DNA of 10,705 bases from SZUA-430 sp044375275 (GCA_044375275.1 JBILMZ010000121.1:1-10705); one strand, 5' to 3'. Positions 1-7,276 are shown, counted from the first letter of the stretch. The notes: generated by a model not told the origin, from the letters alone. Numbers and translations are program-made.

Positions 1-1984
1 GATCGACCGGCGGCGCATAGCCTTCGATATGAACCGGCAGGTTCAGCGCGCGCGCAGCCGCTTCCGCGGCACGGACGAGGTCGAGATACTCCTCGAGCCG
101 TTCGACAGGCGGCATGAACACGCACAGGCGACCATCGCGCGGTTCGACAGCAATCGCGGTGCGCACGGCGCCATCAATGTCGGCGACGAAGGATTGCTCG
201 TTGCGATCCTGCATTTCCTCGCTCGCCGCAAAGCTCGCCCGCGCCTGCGGGCGGGCCGGTGCCAGGCCAGGCAAGGGTGCAGCCGCCGGGAGCGGAGATT
301 TGGGCTCGGTCGGATCAGCCGGATAGACATGCGGATAGGCAGAGGGTGGCACCCACGGCAACGCAGACAGGGGAAGGCGATACCCGACAGGACTGTCCCC
401 CGGCATGAGGTAGAGCTTTCCGCGGCGCGTACGCCAGGGCTCCGACCGCCAGCGCACAAGCCGCCGGTCTTTTGCCTGCCACGGCTGGATGGGCAGCACG
501 AAGCCGGAAGGTTCCGTAAGCCCGCGTCCAAACACGCGCGCAATGCGCAGCCGCTCCTCGGGGTCCTTCAGCTTGGAGTTCTCGGGCGTCACATTCTCCG
601 GCAGGGAACTCTCCCGGATGATCCACTGCGCAGGATCTTCAAAGGCCGGCATCACAAGTTCCGGCTCAACCTCCAGCACCTCCGCCATGGTGCGAAGGAA
701 CTGGTCCGCCTGGACCGCGCCGACACCCGTTTCGGCGTTCTCCTTTGCAATCAGGTCACTGTTCTGCCAGATCGGCTGGCCATCACGGCGCCAGTAAAGC
801 GAAAACGTCCAGCGCGGCAGCGTCTCGCCCGGATACCACTTGCCTTGCCCATAGTGCAGAAATCCGCCCGGTGCGAAGCGCGTCTGCAGGCGACGGATCA
901 ACTGGTCCGCCCGCTCGCGCTTCATGGGCCCGACAGCAGCCGTATTCCACTCAGCAGACTCAAAGTCGTCGATGGAAACGAAGGTTGGCTCGCCACCCAT
1001 CGTCAGGCGGACATCACCCTCATCCAGCGCCTTGTCGATCTTGCGGCCAAGCGCATCAAGCGCCGCCCAGGATTCATCCGAAAACGGCTTGGTGATACGA
1101 GGATGCTCAGCCACGCGCGTGACGCGCATGTCGAACTTGAAATCGGAAGCCGCCGCACTTGTAAGGCCAACGATCGGCGCCGCATTCCGGTAATGCGGCG
1201 TGGCCGCCAGCGGAATGTGGCTTTCGCCAGCAAGAAGACCGGATGTCGGATCCACGCCGATCCATCCGGCACCCGGAAGATAAACCTCGACCCAGGCATG
1301 AAGATCCGTGAAGTCGACAGACGTACCCGGTGGTCCATCAAGCGCCACGAGATCCGGCTTCAGCTGGATCAGGTAGCCGGACACGAAGCGCGCGGCGAAA
1401 CCCAGATGGCGCAGCGCCTGCACCAGCAGCCAGCTCGAGTCGCGGCAGGACGCCTTGGCCCGTTCCAGCGTTTCCTCCGGCGTCTGCACGCCAGGCTCCA
1501 TGCGCACGATGTACCCGATCTCGCGCGCGATCCGCGCATTCAGGCCGACGACGAAATCAACCGAGCGGCAACGCGCGCGCGAAATCGACGTCAGGAAGGC
1601 GTTCAGCCGTGGCCCCGCAGGCTCTGGCTTGCTGTAGATCGACAGGTCCTCGCGCAGGTCCGCAGGGTAGCCGAAGGGCCAGTACTCTGCTTCCTCCTCG
1701 ACGAAGAAGTCGAACGGATTGTAGACCGTCATGTCCGCAACGAGGTCCACCTCGATCCGGAACTCGGTGACAGGATCTGGAAAGACGAAGCGCGCCAGCC
1801 AGTTCCCGTAAGGATCCTGCTGGTGATTGACGAAGTGCCCGCCGGGCGAAACCTTCAGCGAATGCGAGATGACGCGCGTCCGGCTGTGCGGCGCCGGCCG
1901 AAGCCGGATGATCTGCGGCCCCAGGAGCGCCGGCTTGTCATAGATGTAGTGCGTCAGGTGATGGATACTGGCTTTGATCGACAT
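1..1984 (-). CDS. transglutaminase-like / DUF2126 (putative amidoligase) protein, 3' end off the window
   Basis: An uninterrupted minus-strand frame of 661 codons starts at ATG 1982-1984 and leaves the left edge still open. An in-frame TGA at 2006-2008 with no ATG or GTG between fixes the start; AGGA lies 4 nt upstream. Residues 1 to about 90 match the bacterial transglutaminase N-terminal domain (MSIKASIHHLTHYIYDKPAL). The papain-like core follows, with triad Cys180 (KASCRDSSW), His229 (DLHAWVEVY) and Asp245 (WIGVDPTSG). From about residue 320 the DUF2126 region begins (TMGGEPTFVS at 328-337, GQGKWYPGE near 380), then a Pro/Ala-rich linker around 555-590. Family members are usually about 1,100 residues, so roughly 40% is missing. 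DUF2126 is predicted from fold analysis to be a COOH-NH2 ligase; paired with a transglutaminase-like peptidase it suggests making and cutting of peptide or isopeptide bonds. The substrate is unknown. No signal peptide is seen, so it is probably cytoplasmic. Its usual partners (alpha-E and circularly permuted ATP-grasp proteins) are not in view. Confidence 0.93.
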   Translation of the reverse strand, partial: MSIKASIHHLTHYIYDKPALLGPQIIRLRPAPHSRTRVISHSLKVSPGGHFVNHQQDPYGNWLARFVFPDPVTEFRIEVDLVADMTVYNPFDFFVEEEAEYWPFGYPADLREDLSIYSKPEPAGPRLNAFLTSISRARCRSVDFVVGLNARIAREIGYIVRMEPGVQTPEETLERAKASCRDSSWLLVQALRHLGFAARFVSGYLIQLKPDLVALDGPPGTSVDFTDLHAWVEVYLPGAGWIGVDPTSGLLAGESHIPLAATPHYRNAAPIVGLTSAAASDFKFDMRVTRVAEHPRITKPFSDESWAALDALGRKIDKALDEGDVRLTMGGEPTFVSIDDFESAEWNTAAVGPMKRERADQLIRRLQTRFAPGGFLHYGQGKWYPGETLPRWTFSLYWRRDGQPIWQNSDLIAKENAETGVGAVQADQFLRTMAEVLEVEPELVMPAFEDPAQWIIRESSLPENVTPENSKLKDPEERLRIARVFGRGLTEPSGFVLPIQPWQAKDRRLVRWRSEPWRTRRGKLYLMPGDSPVGYRLPLSALPWVPPSAYPHVYPADPTEPKSPLPAAAPLPGLAPARPQARASFAASEEMQDRNEQSFVADIDGAVRTAIAVEPRDGRLCVFMPPVERLEEYLDLVRAAEAAARALNLPVHIEGYAPPVD

Positions 1985-2102
1985 GGCATCCTGCAGGCGG
2001 AACGATCACGTGCCCCGCTTCGTGGCAATGGACCATACTCCATCGGTGGATAGCGCGCCCGCCAAACAGGCGTAGCCGCTCAAACTTTGTGCAGCCCGAT
2101 TC
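1985..2102. other. 118 nt gap between acyl-CoA dehydrogenase and DUF2126 gene
   Basis: This spacer separates two minus-strand genes. It holds only a small hairpin (CGCC-AAACA-GGCG, four pairs, no T-run) and a CACGTG hexamer at about 2008-2013. I see no convincing -35/-10 pair and no strong terminator. The gap is long enough for the DUF2126 gene to have its own promoter, so membership in the upstream operon is uncertain. Confidence 0.35.
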
Positions 2103-3254
2103 TCAATAGGACTTCGGCAATCCGAGGGCCTTCTCGGCGATGAAGTTCAGGATCATCTCGCGGCTGACGGGGGCGATGCGGGCGATGAGCACCTCCCGGA
2201 ACAGCCGCTCGACGTGGAACTCGCGCGCATAGCCCATGCCGCCATGGGTCATGACGGCTGTTTCGCAGGCATGATAGGCAGCCTCAGCCGCCAGGTACTT
2301 GGCTGCATTGGCTTCGAGGCCGCAGGGCTGGCCGGCATCATAGAGCGCGGCCGCCTTCATGGTCATGAGCCACGCCGCCTCAAGCTCGGCCCAGGACTTC
2401 GCCAGCGGATGCTGGATGCCCTGATTCTGCCCGATGGGCCGCCCGAACACGACACGCTCGCGCGCATAGTTGGCGGCGCGGCGCAGGGCATCCTGCCCGA
2501 CACCGATCGCTTCGGCCGCAATGAGAATTCTTTCAGGATTGAACGCATGAAGCAGATAGTCGAAGCCCTTCCCCTCCTCGCCAATGAGGTCATCGTGGGG
2601 CACCTGAAGCCCGTCGATGAAAAGCATGTTGGTGTCGACCGCGTGGCGCCCCATCTTCGCAATCTCGCGCACCTCGATCTTGGCCCGGTCGAGCGGCGTA
2701 TAGAACAGGCTCAGACCATCCGTCGGTCGCTTGCCCTTGGGCGACGTTCGCGCAAGCAGCAGGATATGCGAAGCCGACTGCGCCGTAGTCGTCCACATCT
2801 TGCGCCCATTGACGACCCACACATCGCCTTGTCGCTCCGCGCGCGTCTTCAGCGAGGACGTATCAAGACCGGCATCAGGCTCCGTGACACCGAAGCAGCA
2901 GCGCGTCTCGCCCTTGATCAGCGGAACAAGCATGCGCTGCTTCTGCGCCTCGGTTCCGAACACGGCGACCGGATGCGGCCCGAAGATGTTCACGTGCACC
3001 GCCGAGACACCGGCCATGCCAGCTCCGGAAAGCGCAATGCGGTGCATCATGGCGGCAGCCTGCGTCACGCCAAGCCCTGCACCGCCAACGCTCTCGGGCA
3101 TGGCGACACCCAGGAAGCCCGCGTCGGCCACCGCCTTCACGAACGCTTCGGGAAACGCATGGTCCGTATCGCACTTCAGCCAGTAGGAATCATCGAAGGG
3201 CTGGCAGATCCGCCCGATCGCATCGACGATCCCGGCGGTTTCAGGACTTGTCAT
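2103..3254 (-). CDS. acyl-CoA dehydrogenase family protein
   Basis: This 383-residue flavoprotein has the usual length and domain order of the family: N-terminal helices (about 1-115), central beta domain, C-terminal four-helix bundle. Seen motifs are FGVTEPDAGLDTS (121-133, FAD/substrate contact), WTTTAQSA (154-161), RVVFGRPIGQNQ (267-278) and HGGMGYAREFHVERLFRE (337-354). The family oxidises acyl-CoA thioesters to 2-enoyl-CoA and passes electrons to ETF. The C-terminal catalytic Glu of medium/short-chain enzymes is absent: that position reads IAPVSREM. Glu241 in FNPER aligns with the catalytic Glu of isovaleryl-CoA and long-chain enzymes and probably serves instead. Chain-length or branch specificity cannot be told. 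I chose ATG 3252-3254 because AGGAAGAGG stands 6 nt upstream; it overlaps the end of the upstream phosphatidyltransferase gene by 14 nt, implying cotranscription and probably coupled translation. Confidence 0.93.
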   Translation of the reverse strand: MTSPETAGIVDAIGRICQPFDDSYWLKCDTDHAFPEAFVKAVADAGFLGVAMPESVGGAGLGVTQAAAMMHRIALSGAGMAGVSAVHVNIFGPHPVAVFGTEAQKQRMLVPLIKGETRCCFGVTEPDAGLDTSSLKTRAERQGDVWVVNGRKMWTTTAQSASHILLLARTSPKGKRPTDGLSLFYTPLDRAKIEVREIAKMGRHAVDTNMLFIDGLQVPHDDLIGEEGKGFDYLLHAFNPERILIAAEAIGVGQDALRRAANYARERVVFGRPIGQNQGIQHPLAKSWAELEAAWLMTMKAAALYDAGQPCGLEANAAKYLAAEAAYHACETAVMTHGGMGYAREFHVERLFREVLIARIAPVSREMILNFIAEKALGLPKSY

Positions 3255-3873
3255 GGGAAACCTCTTCCTGCGAGAAAGTCTGGACGGCGGCCGCAATGCG
3301 CGTGCCCCCGGTGATCCAGCACATCAGCGCATAGACAACGGCAATCACGGGAAACCAGGCCGGCAACAGGCACATCAGGCTGAGCGTGAGGATGGTCTCG
3401 AAACCCTCCGTCAGGCCGCCCAGATAATAGAGGGACTTCTTTCCCCGGATCTCGGTCGTGATCCCGCGCTTCGCAGCGATGATCGCGTAGGCGAGAAACG
3501 TGGCAGCCGGTGCCATGAAGCTCGTGGTCAGGAACGCAGCCGGCAAGGCGTTCGTGACAGGATCCGCCAGCGCAAACGCGAACACCATGCTGGCATAGAC
3601 GATGAAGTCCAGCGTGATGTCGAGATACCCGCCCAGGTCCGTCAGGCGGGTCTGGCGGGCCACGGCTCCATCCAGCCCGTCCAGCAGGCGGCTCAAAAGA
3701 AACAGCGCCAGCCCGGCAAGATATTGCTGGCTACCGATCAGCCCGGCCGCCCCCATCCCCAGGAGAAAGCCCATCGCCGTCACCGAATTGGCCGAAATCT
3801 TCCACGCCACCAGCCGCTCGGCCATCTGCGCCAGCGGTCTGTCAATCAGGGGGCGGATGGCGGCGTCAAACAT
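3241..3873 (-). CDS. CDP-alcohol phosphatidyltransferase family protein (YnjF-like)
   Basis: A 210-residue integral membrane protein. The family signature is complete: DGLDGAVAR (65-73) followed by GGYLDITLD (81-89), giving the metal-binding aspartates Asp65, Asp68, Asp85 and Asp89. Such enzymes move a phosphatidyl group from a CDP-linked donor to an alcohol acceptor in the inner membrane. Hydrophobic segments lie at about 33-48, 51-65, 90-104, 117-134, 160-180 and 173-188. The overall pattern, including KSLYYLGGLTEGFETI (146-161), resembles E. coli YnjF more than PgsA or PssA, so the acceptor alcohol is unknown. The start MFDAAIRPL was preferred to a longer frame because the extra 24 residues are low in family resemblance and would crowd the divergent promoter region; AGG lies 10 nt upstream. 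First gene of a probable two-gene lipid operon with the acyl-CoA dehydrogenase. Confidence 0.9.
   Translation of the reverse strand: MFDAAIRPLIDRPLAQMAERLVAWKISANSVTAMGFLLGMGAAGLIGSQQYLAGLALFLLSRLLDGLDGAVARQTRLTDLGGYLDITLDFIVYASMVFAFALADPVTNALPAAFLTTSFMAPAATFLAYAIIAAKRGITTEIRGKKSLYYLGGLTEGFETILTLSLMCLLPAWFPVIAVVYALMCWITGGTRIAAAVQTFSQEEVSHDKS
3255..3269 (-). promoter_or_regulatory. ribosome binding site of acyl-CoA dehydrogenase inside the upstream gene
   Basis: On the minus strand AGGAAGAGG (3261-3269) is followed by 6 nt and then ATG 3254. It lies within the last codons of the phosphatidyltransferase gene, which decides the internal start over the longer in-frame reading from 3296. Confidence 0.7.
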
Positions 3874-3963
3874 GGGAATGCTACCTGCGCTTTGGAGTTG
3901 TCGAAGTCCCGGCGAGGGCCTACCCTGACGCCAGTTTCTGCTCAAGCCTGAAGGAAACCTACC
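3874..3963. promoter_or_regulatory. divergent intergenic region with candidate back-to-back promoters
   Basis: Ninety nucleotides separate the minus-strand lipid genes from the plus-strand secreted-protein operon. Plus strand: TTGTCG (3898-3903), 17 nt spacer, TACCCT (3921-3926), about 38 nt before ATG 3964. Minus strand: TTGAGC (3940-3945), 17 nt spacer, TAGGCC (3917-3922). The two -10 boxes would overlap. Matches to the sigma-70 consensus are only partial, especially for the minus -10, so these are guesses. A good Shine-Dalgarno, AAGGA (3951-3955), precedes the plus gene. Confidence 0.35.
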
Positions 3964-4383
3964 ATGCGTTTGTTGGCGATCGCAGCCCTGTCTGCCTGCC
4001 TCCTGGTTCAGCCCGCTTCAGCCGGCCGGATCGATACCGGCAAGGACCTTGTCACGGAGTGTTCGGACTATCTCGCACGGGGTGCGGCCCAGGACAACAA
4101 CGTCGCGCGGGCACCCCATCCGTGCCGCAGCTTCCTGCAGGGCTTCTTCGTATCACTGATCGAGAGGGAAAATGCCCGCCGCGATGCGCTGGTGCGTGGC
4201 ATACCCTATTCGGCCAAGGAAAAATGCGTCAGGCTGCCCAGCGTCCTCACCTACACGGACATGGCGCAGCGCGTGATCAATTACACCAAGCTGAACCCGC
4301 AGGCCCTGACCACACCCGCAGCGACAGTCGCCCAGCTCACGGTCGAGCGCGACTTCCCCTGCCCGGCCAATCCGGGTCGCTGA
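3964..4383 (+). CDS. secreted Rap1a/Tai-family protein
   Basis: A 139-residue protein with a Sec signal peptide: positive start, hydrophobic stretch, and a likely cleavage after PASA (residue 20). The mature part has four cysteines (Cys33, Cys54, Cys88, Cys133), consistent with two disulfides in the periplasm. The pattern C-x20-CxxFLQGFFVSL (54-64), KCVRLPSVLTYTDMAQRVINY (split around 87-107) and a terminal FPCP (131-134) matches the Rap1a/Tai fold. Founding members are immunity proteins that block Tae4-type peptidoglycan amidases of type VI secretion, but most members are chromosomal and of unknown role. Here there is no effector gene or T6SS component. The stop is 1 nt from the start of the gamma-glutamyltransferase gene, so the two are surely cotranscribed. 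Family assignment rests on pattern recognition; immunity function is not implied. Confidence 0.8.
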   Translation: MRLLAIAALSACLLVQPASAGRIDTGKDLVTECSDYLARGAAQDNNVARAPHPCRSFLQGFFVSLIERENARRDALVRGIPYSAKEKCVRLPSVLTYTDMAQRVINYTKLNPQALTTPAATVAQLTVERDFPCPANPGR

Positions 4384-4384
4384 C

Positions 4385-6139
4385 ATGAACAGACTTGCTG
4401 CAGCCTTCATTGGATTCGCATTGATGACAACAACTGCCCTTGCTGACACGGTACAGAACGCGGCTCCCGGTGGCGGCGACCGCTACTCGGGTCCGGGCTT
4501 CGCCACGCGGGCTCCCGTGCTGGCAACACACGGCATGGCCGCCACCGCCCAGCCGTTGGCTACACAGATTGCCGTCGACGTGCTCAAGCGCGGCGGCAGC
4601 GCCGTCGACGCAGCCATCGCCGCCAATGCAGCGCTCGGCCTCATGGAGCCTGTCGGCTGCGGGATCGGCGGGGATCTCTACGCCATCGTCTGGGATCCGA
4701 AGAGCGGCAAGCTCCACGGCTACAACGGCAGTGGTCGCTCCCCGATGGGCCGCAGCCTTGAAGACCTCAAGCGCAAGCTGAACGGCCGCACCGACATGCC
4801 GTCCCACGGCTCGCTCACCGTCACGGTTCCCGGTGCAGTCGATGGCTGGTACGCCCTGCACGAACGCTTCGGCAAGCTGCCGATGAAGAAGGTTCTTGAA
4901 CCGGCCATCCGCTACGCCGAACAGGGCTATCCGGTGTCCCAGCTCGTCGCCGACTACTGGAGGCGCAATTTCAGGGGGTTCGAGCGCAACGCCAAGGACA
5001 TCGAGGAAATCGCCAACGCAAAGGCCACCTACCTCATTGAAGGACGCGCGCCGGTGCACGGCGAGATTTTCCGCAATCCCGATCTCGCCCGAACCTACAG
5101 GGCCCTGGCCGCAGGCGGCCGCAACGCCTTCTACAAGGGCAAGATCGCAAAGACGATGGACGCCTATTTCAGGCGCATCGGCGGCGACCTCCGCCTCAAG
5201 GACTTTGCCGCCCATACGGGAGACTGGGTGGATCCCGTCGGCGTGAACTATCGCGGCTATGACGTCTACGAACTGCCGCCGAACACGCAAGGCATCGCCG
5301 CGCTGCAGATGCTCAAGATGCTTGAGGCCTATGATCTGAAATCCATGGGCCGCGGATCGGCAGATGCCCTGCACGTCATGGTCGAGGCCAAGCGCCTGGC
5401 GTTCGAGGACCTGTACAAGTTCTACGCTGACACCGCGTCCTACAACGCTCCCATTGCGGAGCTCATTTCGGATGGCTATGCCGCGAAGCGCCGGGCGCTG
5501 ATCGACATGAAGCGTGCCAATCCGAACACGCCACCCGGCGAGATCAAGCTGCGCCACGGCGACACCACCTACCTCACCACCGCCGACAGCGATGGCATGA
5601 TGGTGTCCCTGATCCAGTCGAACTATCGCGGCATGGGCTCGGGCCTGGTCGCCGATGGCCTCGGCTTTATGTTCCAGGATCGCGGCGAGCTCTTCGCGCT
5701 AGAGCCGTCCCATCCCAACGTCTACGCTCCTGGCAAGCGACCCTTCCAGACCATCATCCCGGCCTTCGCCATGAAGGACGGCAAGCCCTTCATGAGCTTC
5801 GGCGTGATGGGCGGAGACCTGCAGCCCCAGGGCCACGTGCAGATCCTCGTGAACATGATCGACTTCGGCCTGAATGTTCAGGAGGCCGGCGATGCCGCGC
5901 GCTTCCGCCATGTCGGCTCCGAGGACTGGACCCGCAAGAACTCCGGCGGCGTCGGCAAGCTGCAGCTTGAAACCGGCATCGGCGAAGAGGTTCGCGACGA
6001 ACTCAAGCGTCGCGGCCACGACATCGAACCCGGCGATGGCGGCTTCGGCGGCTACCAGGCCATCATGCGCGACCCGGCGACGGGCGTGTACTGGGGCGCC
6101 TCCGAAATGCGCAAGGACGGATCAGCGATAGGATACTGA
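4385..6139 (+). CDS. gamma-glutamyltransferase family protein (periplasmic Ntn hydrolase)
   Basis: A 584-residue precursor with signal peptide 1-20 (cleavage after ALA). GGT-family features run in order: GGSAVDAAIAAN (70-81), GIGGDLYAIVWD (93-104), GSLTVTVPGAVDGW (142-155), then the autoprocessing site HGDTTYL with Thr394 as the predicted nucleophile, SNYRGMGSG (412-420), and a C-terminal YWGASEMRKDG (569-579). The enzyme would split itself before Thr394 into about 40 and 20 kDa chains and cleave or transfer gamma-glutamyl (or related acyl) groups in the periplasm. It differs from E. coli Ggt: the substrate-binding PGGSR-type loop reads MGGDLQPQGH (475-484), and the DFRE segment reads NGSGRSP (114-120). 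Both are typical of the YwrD-like branch whose substrates are poorly known. There is no clear Shine-Dalgarno; translation is probably coupled to the preceding gene 1 nt away. Glutathione activity is therefore only possible. Confidence 0.92.
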   Translation: MNRLAAAFIGFALMTTTALADTVQNAAPGGGDRYSGPGFATRAPVLATHGMAATAQPLATQIAVDVLKRGGSAVDAAIAANAALGLMEPVGCGIGGDLYAIVWDPKSGKLHGYNGSGRSPMGRSLEDLKRKLNGRTDMPSHGSLTVTVPGAVDGWYALHERFGKLPMKKVLEPAIRYAEQGYPVSQLVADYWRRNFRGFERNAKDIEEIANAKATYLIEGRAPVHGEIFRNPDLARTYRALAAGGRNAFYKGKIAKTMDAYFRRIGGDLRLKDFAAHTGDWVDPVGVNYRGYDVYELPPNTQGIAALQMLKMLEAYDLKSMGRGSADALHVMVEAKRLAFEDLYKFYADTASYNAPIAELISDGYAAKRRALIDMKRANPNTPPGEIKLRHGDTTYLTTADSDGMMVSLIQSNYRGMGSGLVADGLGFMFQDRGELFALEPSHPNVYAPGKRPFQTIIPAFAMKDGKPFMSFGVMGGDLQPQGHVQILVNMIDFGLNVQEAGDAARFRHVGSEDWTRKNSGGVGKLQLETGIGEEVRDELKRRGHDIEPGDGGFGGYQAIMRDPATGVYWGASEMRKDGSAIGY

Positions 6140-6140
6140 G
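6130..6140 (+). promoter_or_regulatory. ribosome binding site for the GTG-started fucosidase
   Basis: AGGA (6130-6133) sits 6 nt before GTG 6140 and lies inside the last codons of the gamma-glutamyltransferase gene. The TGA stop (6137-6139) directly abuts the GTG, which supports this rare start codon and translational coupling. Confidence 0.6.
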
Positions 6141-7276
6141 TGTCACTGGAGCGTTTCGCAGGACGTCCCTGCCCCGCCTGGTATGACAAGGCAGGCTTCG
6201 GGATCTTCATCCACTGGGGCATCTTCGCGATCCCGGCCTTCGCGCCGCGCGGTCGCGCGATCCATGAATTGATGAGCGACTCCTATGACGACATGAACAA
6301 GTACCTTCCCTACGCGGAATGGTACGAGAATGCCGCGCGGCTGGCGGGCAGCCCGACGCAGTTGCACCACCGTCAGCGCTACGGCAACGCGCCCTACGCT
6401 GACTTCCGCAAGCCCTTCGATGAAGCCGCAGCATCATTCGATGCCGATCACTGGGCCGATCTCTTTCTGGAAGCAGGCGCCCGCTATGTCGTGTTCGTGA
6501 CCAAGCACCACGACGGCTACTGCCTCTGGCCCACCAGCGTGCCCAACCCGTGGCGCCCCGGCTGGAACACGGCAAGAGACTTCGTGGGAGAACTTGCGAA
6601 AGCCGTCCGCGCCCGCGGCATGCGCTTCGGCCTCTACTATTCAGGCGGCCTAGACTGGACGGCACGCCCGCAACCCATCGCCAATCTCGGTGACATGTTC
6701 GCAGCTGTTCCAACGGAACAGGCATACGTCGATTACGCAGCATCTCAACTGAGGGAGCTGATCGACCGCTACGAACCCTCTGTGCTGTGGAATGACATCG
6801 CCTGGCCCTCCAAGGCCGCAGTGCCCGAACTCTTCGAGTACTACTACGCGCGCGTTCCCGATGGCGTGGTCAATGATCGCTGGTTTGCCGAGGACACGCT
6901 CTTCAACCACCTGCGGGACCCAGCCGCGCGTCAAAACTTCAACGAGATGATGAAGGCCCGGATCCGCATGGCAGACGGCAAGCCGGACAGCCCCGCGCCA
7001 CCGCATTGCGACTTCCGAACGGTCGAGTACGGAATGACGGCGCCGCCTGAAACCGGAAAATGGGAAGCCTGCCGCGGCCTCGGCCTGGCGTTTGGCTACA
7101 ACGCCGAAGAGCGCGACGAGGACTACCTGACGCCGGAACAGCTCATTGCGCTGCACGATGACGTGCGCGCGCATGGTGGCAATCTGCTGATCAATGTCGG
7201 ACCGATGGCGGATGCCACCATTCCCGACATCCAGCAAAAGGCCCTGAAGGCACTTGGAAAGAAGCTCTCGGCCTAG
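6140..7276 (+). CDS. alpha-L-fucosidase (GH29), catalytic domain only
   Basis: A 378-residue protein starting at GTG. GH29 landmarks: WYDKAGFGIFIHWG (14-27), TKHHDGYCLWPT (121-132), GLYYSGGLDW (164-173), and VLWNDIAWP (215-223), in which Asp219 matches the retaining nucleophile. WEACRGLGLAFGYN (308-321) and GGNLLINVGPMADATIP (346-362) close the barrel. The acid/base Glu is less conserved in GH29; Glu297 or Glu309 are candidates. The family removes alpha-linked L-fucose from glycans with retention of configuration. The protein ends where the barrel ends: the C-terminal beta-sandwich common in GH29 is missing, and no signal peptide is present, so it is predicted cytoplasmic, unlike its two secreted operon partners. 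A mature periplasmic form or a different sugar (for example another 6-deoxy hexose) cannot be excluded. Its stop overlaps the stop of the convergent kinase gene. Confidence 0.9.
   Translation: MSLERFAGRPCPAWYDKAGFGIFIHWGIFAIPAFAPRGRAIHELMSDSYDDMNKYLPYAEWYENAARLAGSPTQLHHRQRYGNAPYADFRKPFDEAAASFDADHWADLFLEAGARYVVFVTKHHDGYCLWPTSVPNPWRPGWNTARDFVGELAKAVRARGMRFGLYYSGGLDWTARPQPIANLGDMFAAVPTEQAYVDYAASQLRELIDRYEPSVLWNDIAWPSKAAVPELFEYYYARVPDGVVNDRWFAEDTLFNHLRDPAARQNFNEMMKARIRMADGKPDSPAPPHCDFRTVEYGMTAPPETGKWEACRGLGLAFGYNAEERDEDYLTPEQLIALHDDVRAHGGNLLINVGPMADATIPDIQQKALKALGKKLSA

Noticed and set aside
29..2053. 674-codon open frame on the plus strand
   Set aside because: It is antisense to the transglutaminase/DUF2126 gene, whose motifs are clear. 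The protein is Arg/His-rich and lacks recognisable domains, as expected of a GC-rich shadow frame.
3255..3296. Longer start for the acyl-CoA dehydrogenase
   Set aside because: The added residues are basic and unlike the family, and the strong ribosome site favours ATG 3254.
2214..3314. 366-codon open frame on the plus strand
   Set aside because: Antisense to the acyl-CoA dehydrogenase, which carries all family motifs.
3874..3945. Longer start for the CDP-alcohol phosphatidyltransferase
   Set aside because: The extension is polar, not family-like, and would use up most of the divergent promoter region.
3988..3999. Lipobox-like LSAC in the Rap1a-family signal peptide
   Set aside because: Cys12 would leave only an 11-residue signal, too short; a normal cleavage after PASA at residue 20 fits better.
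4337..5557. 406-codon open frame on the minus strand
   Set aside because: Antisense to the Rap1a-like tail and the gamma-glutamyltransferase gene; composition and lack of motifs mark it as a shadow.
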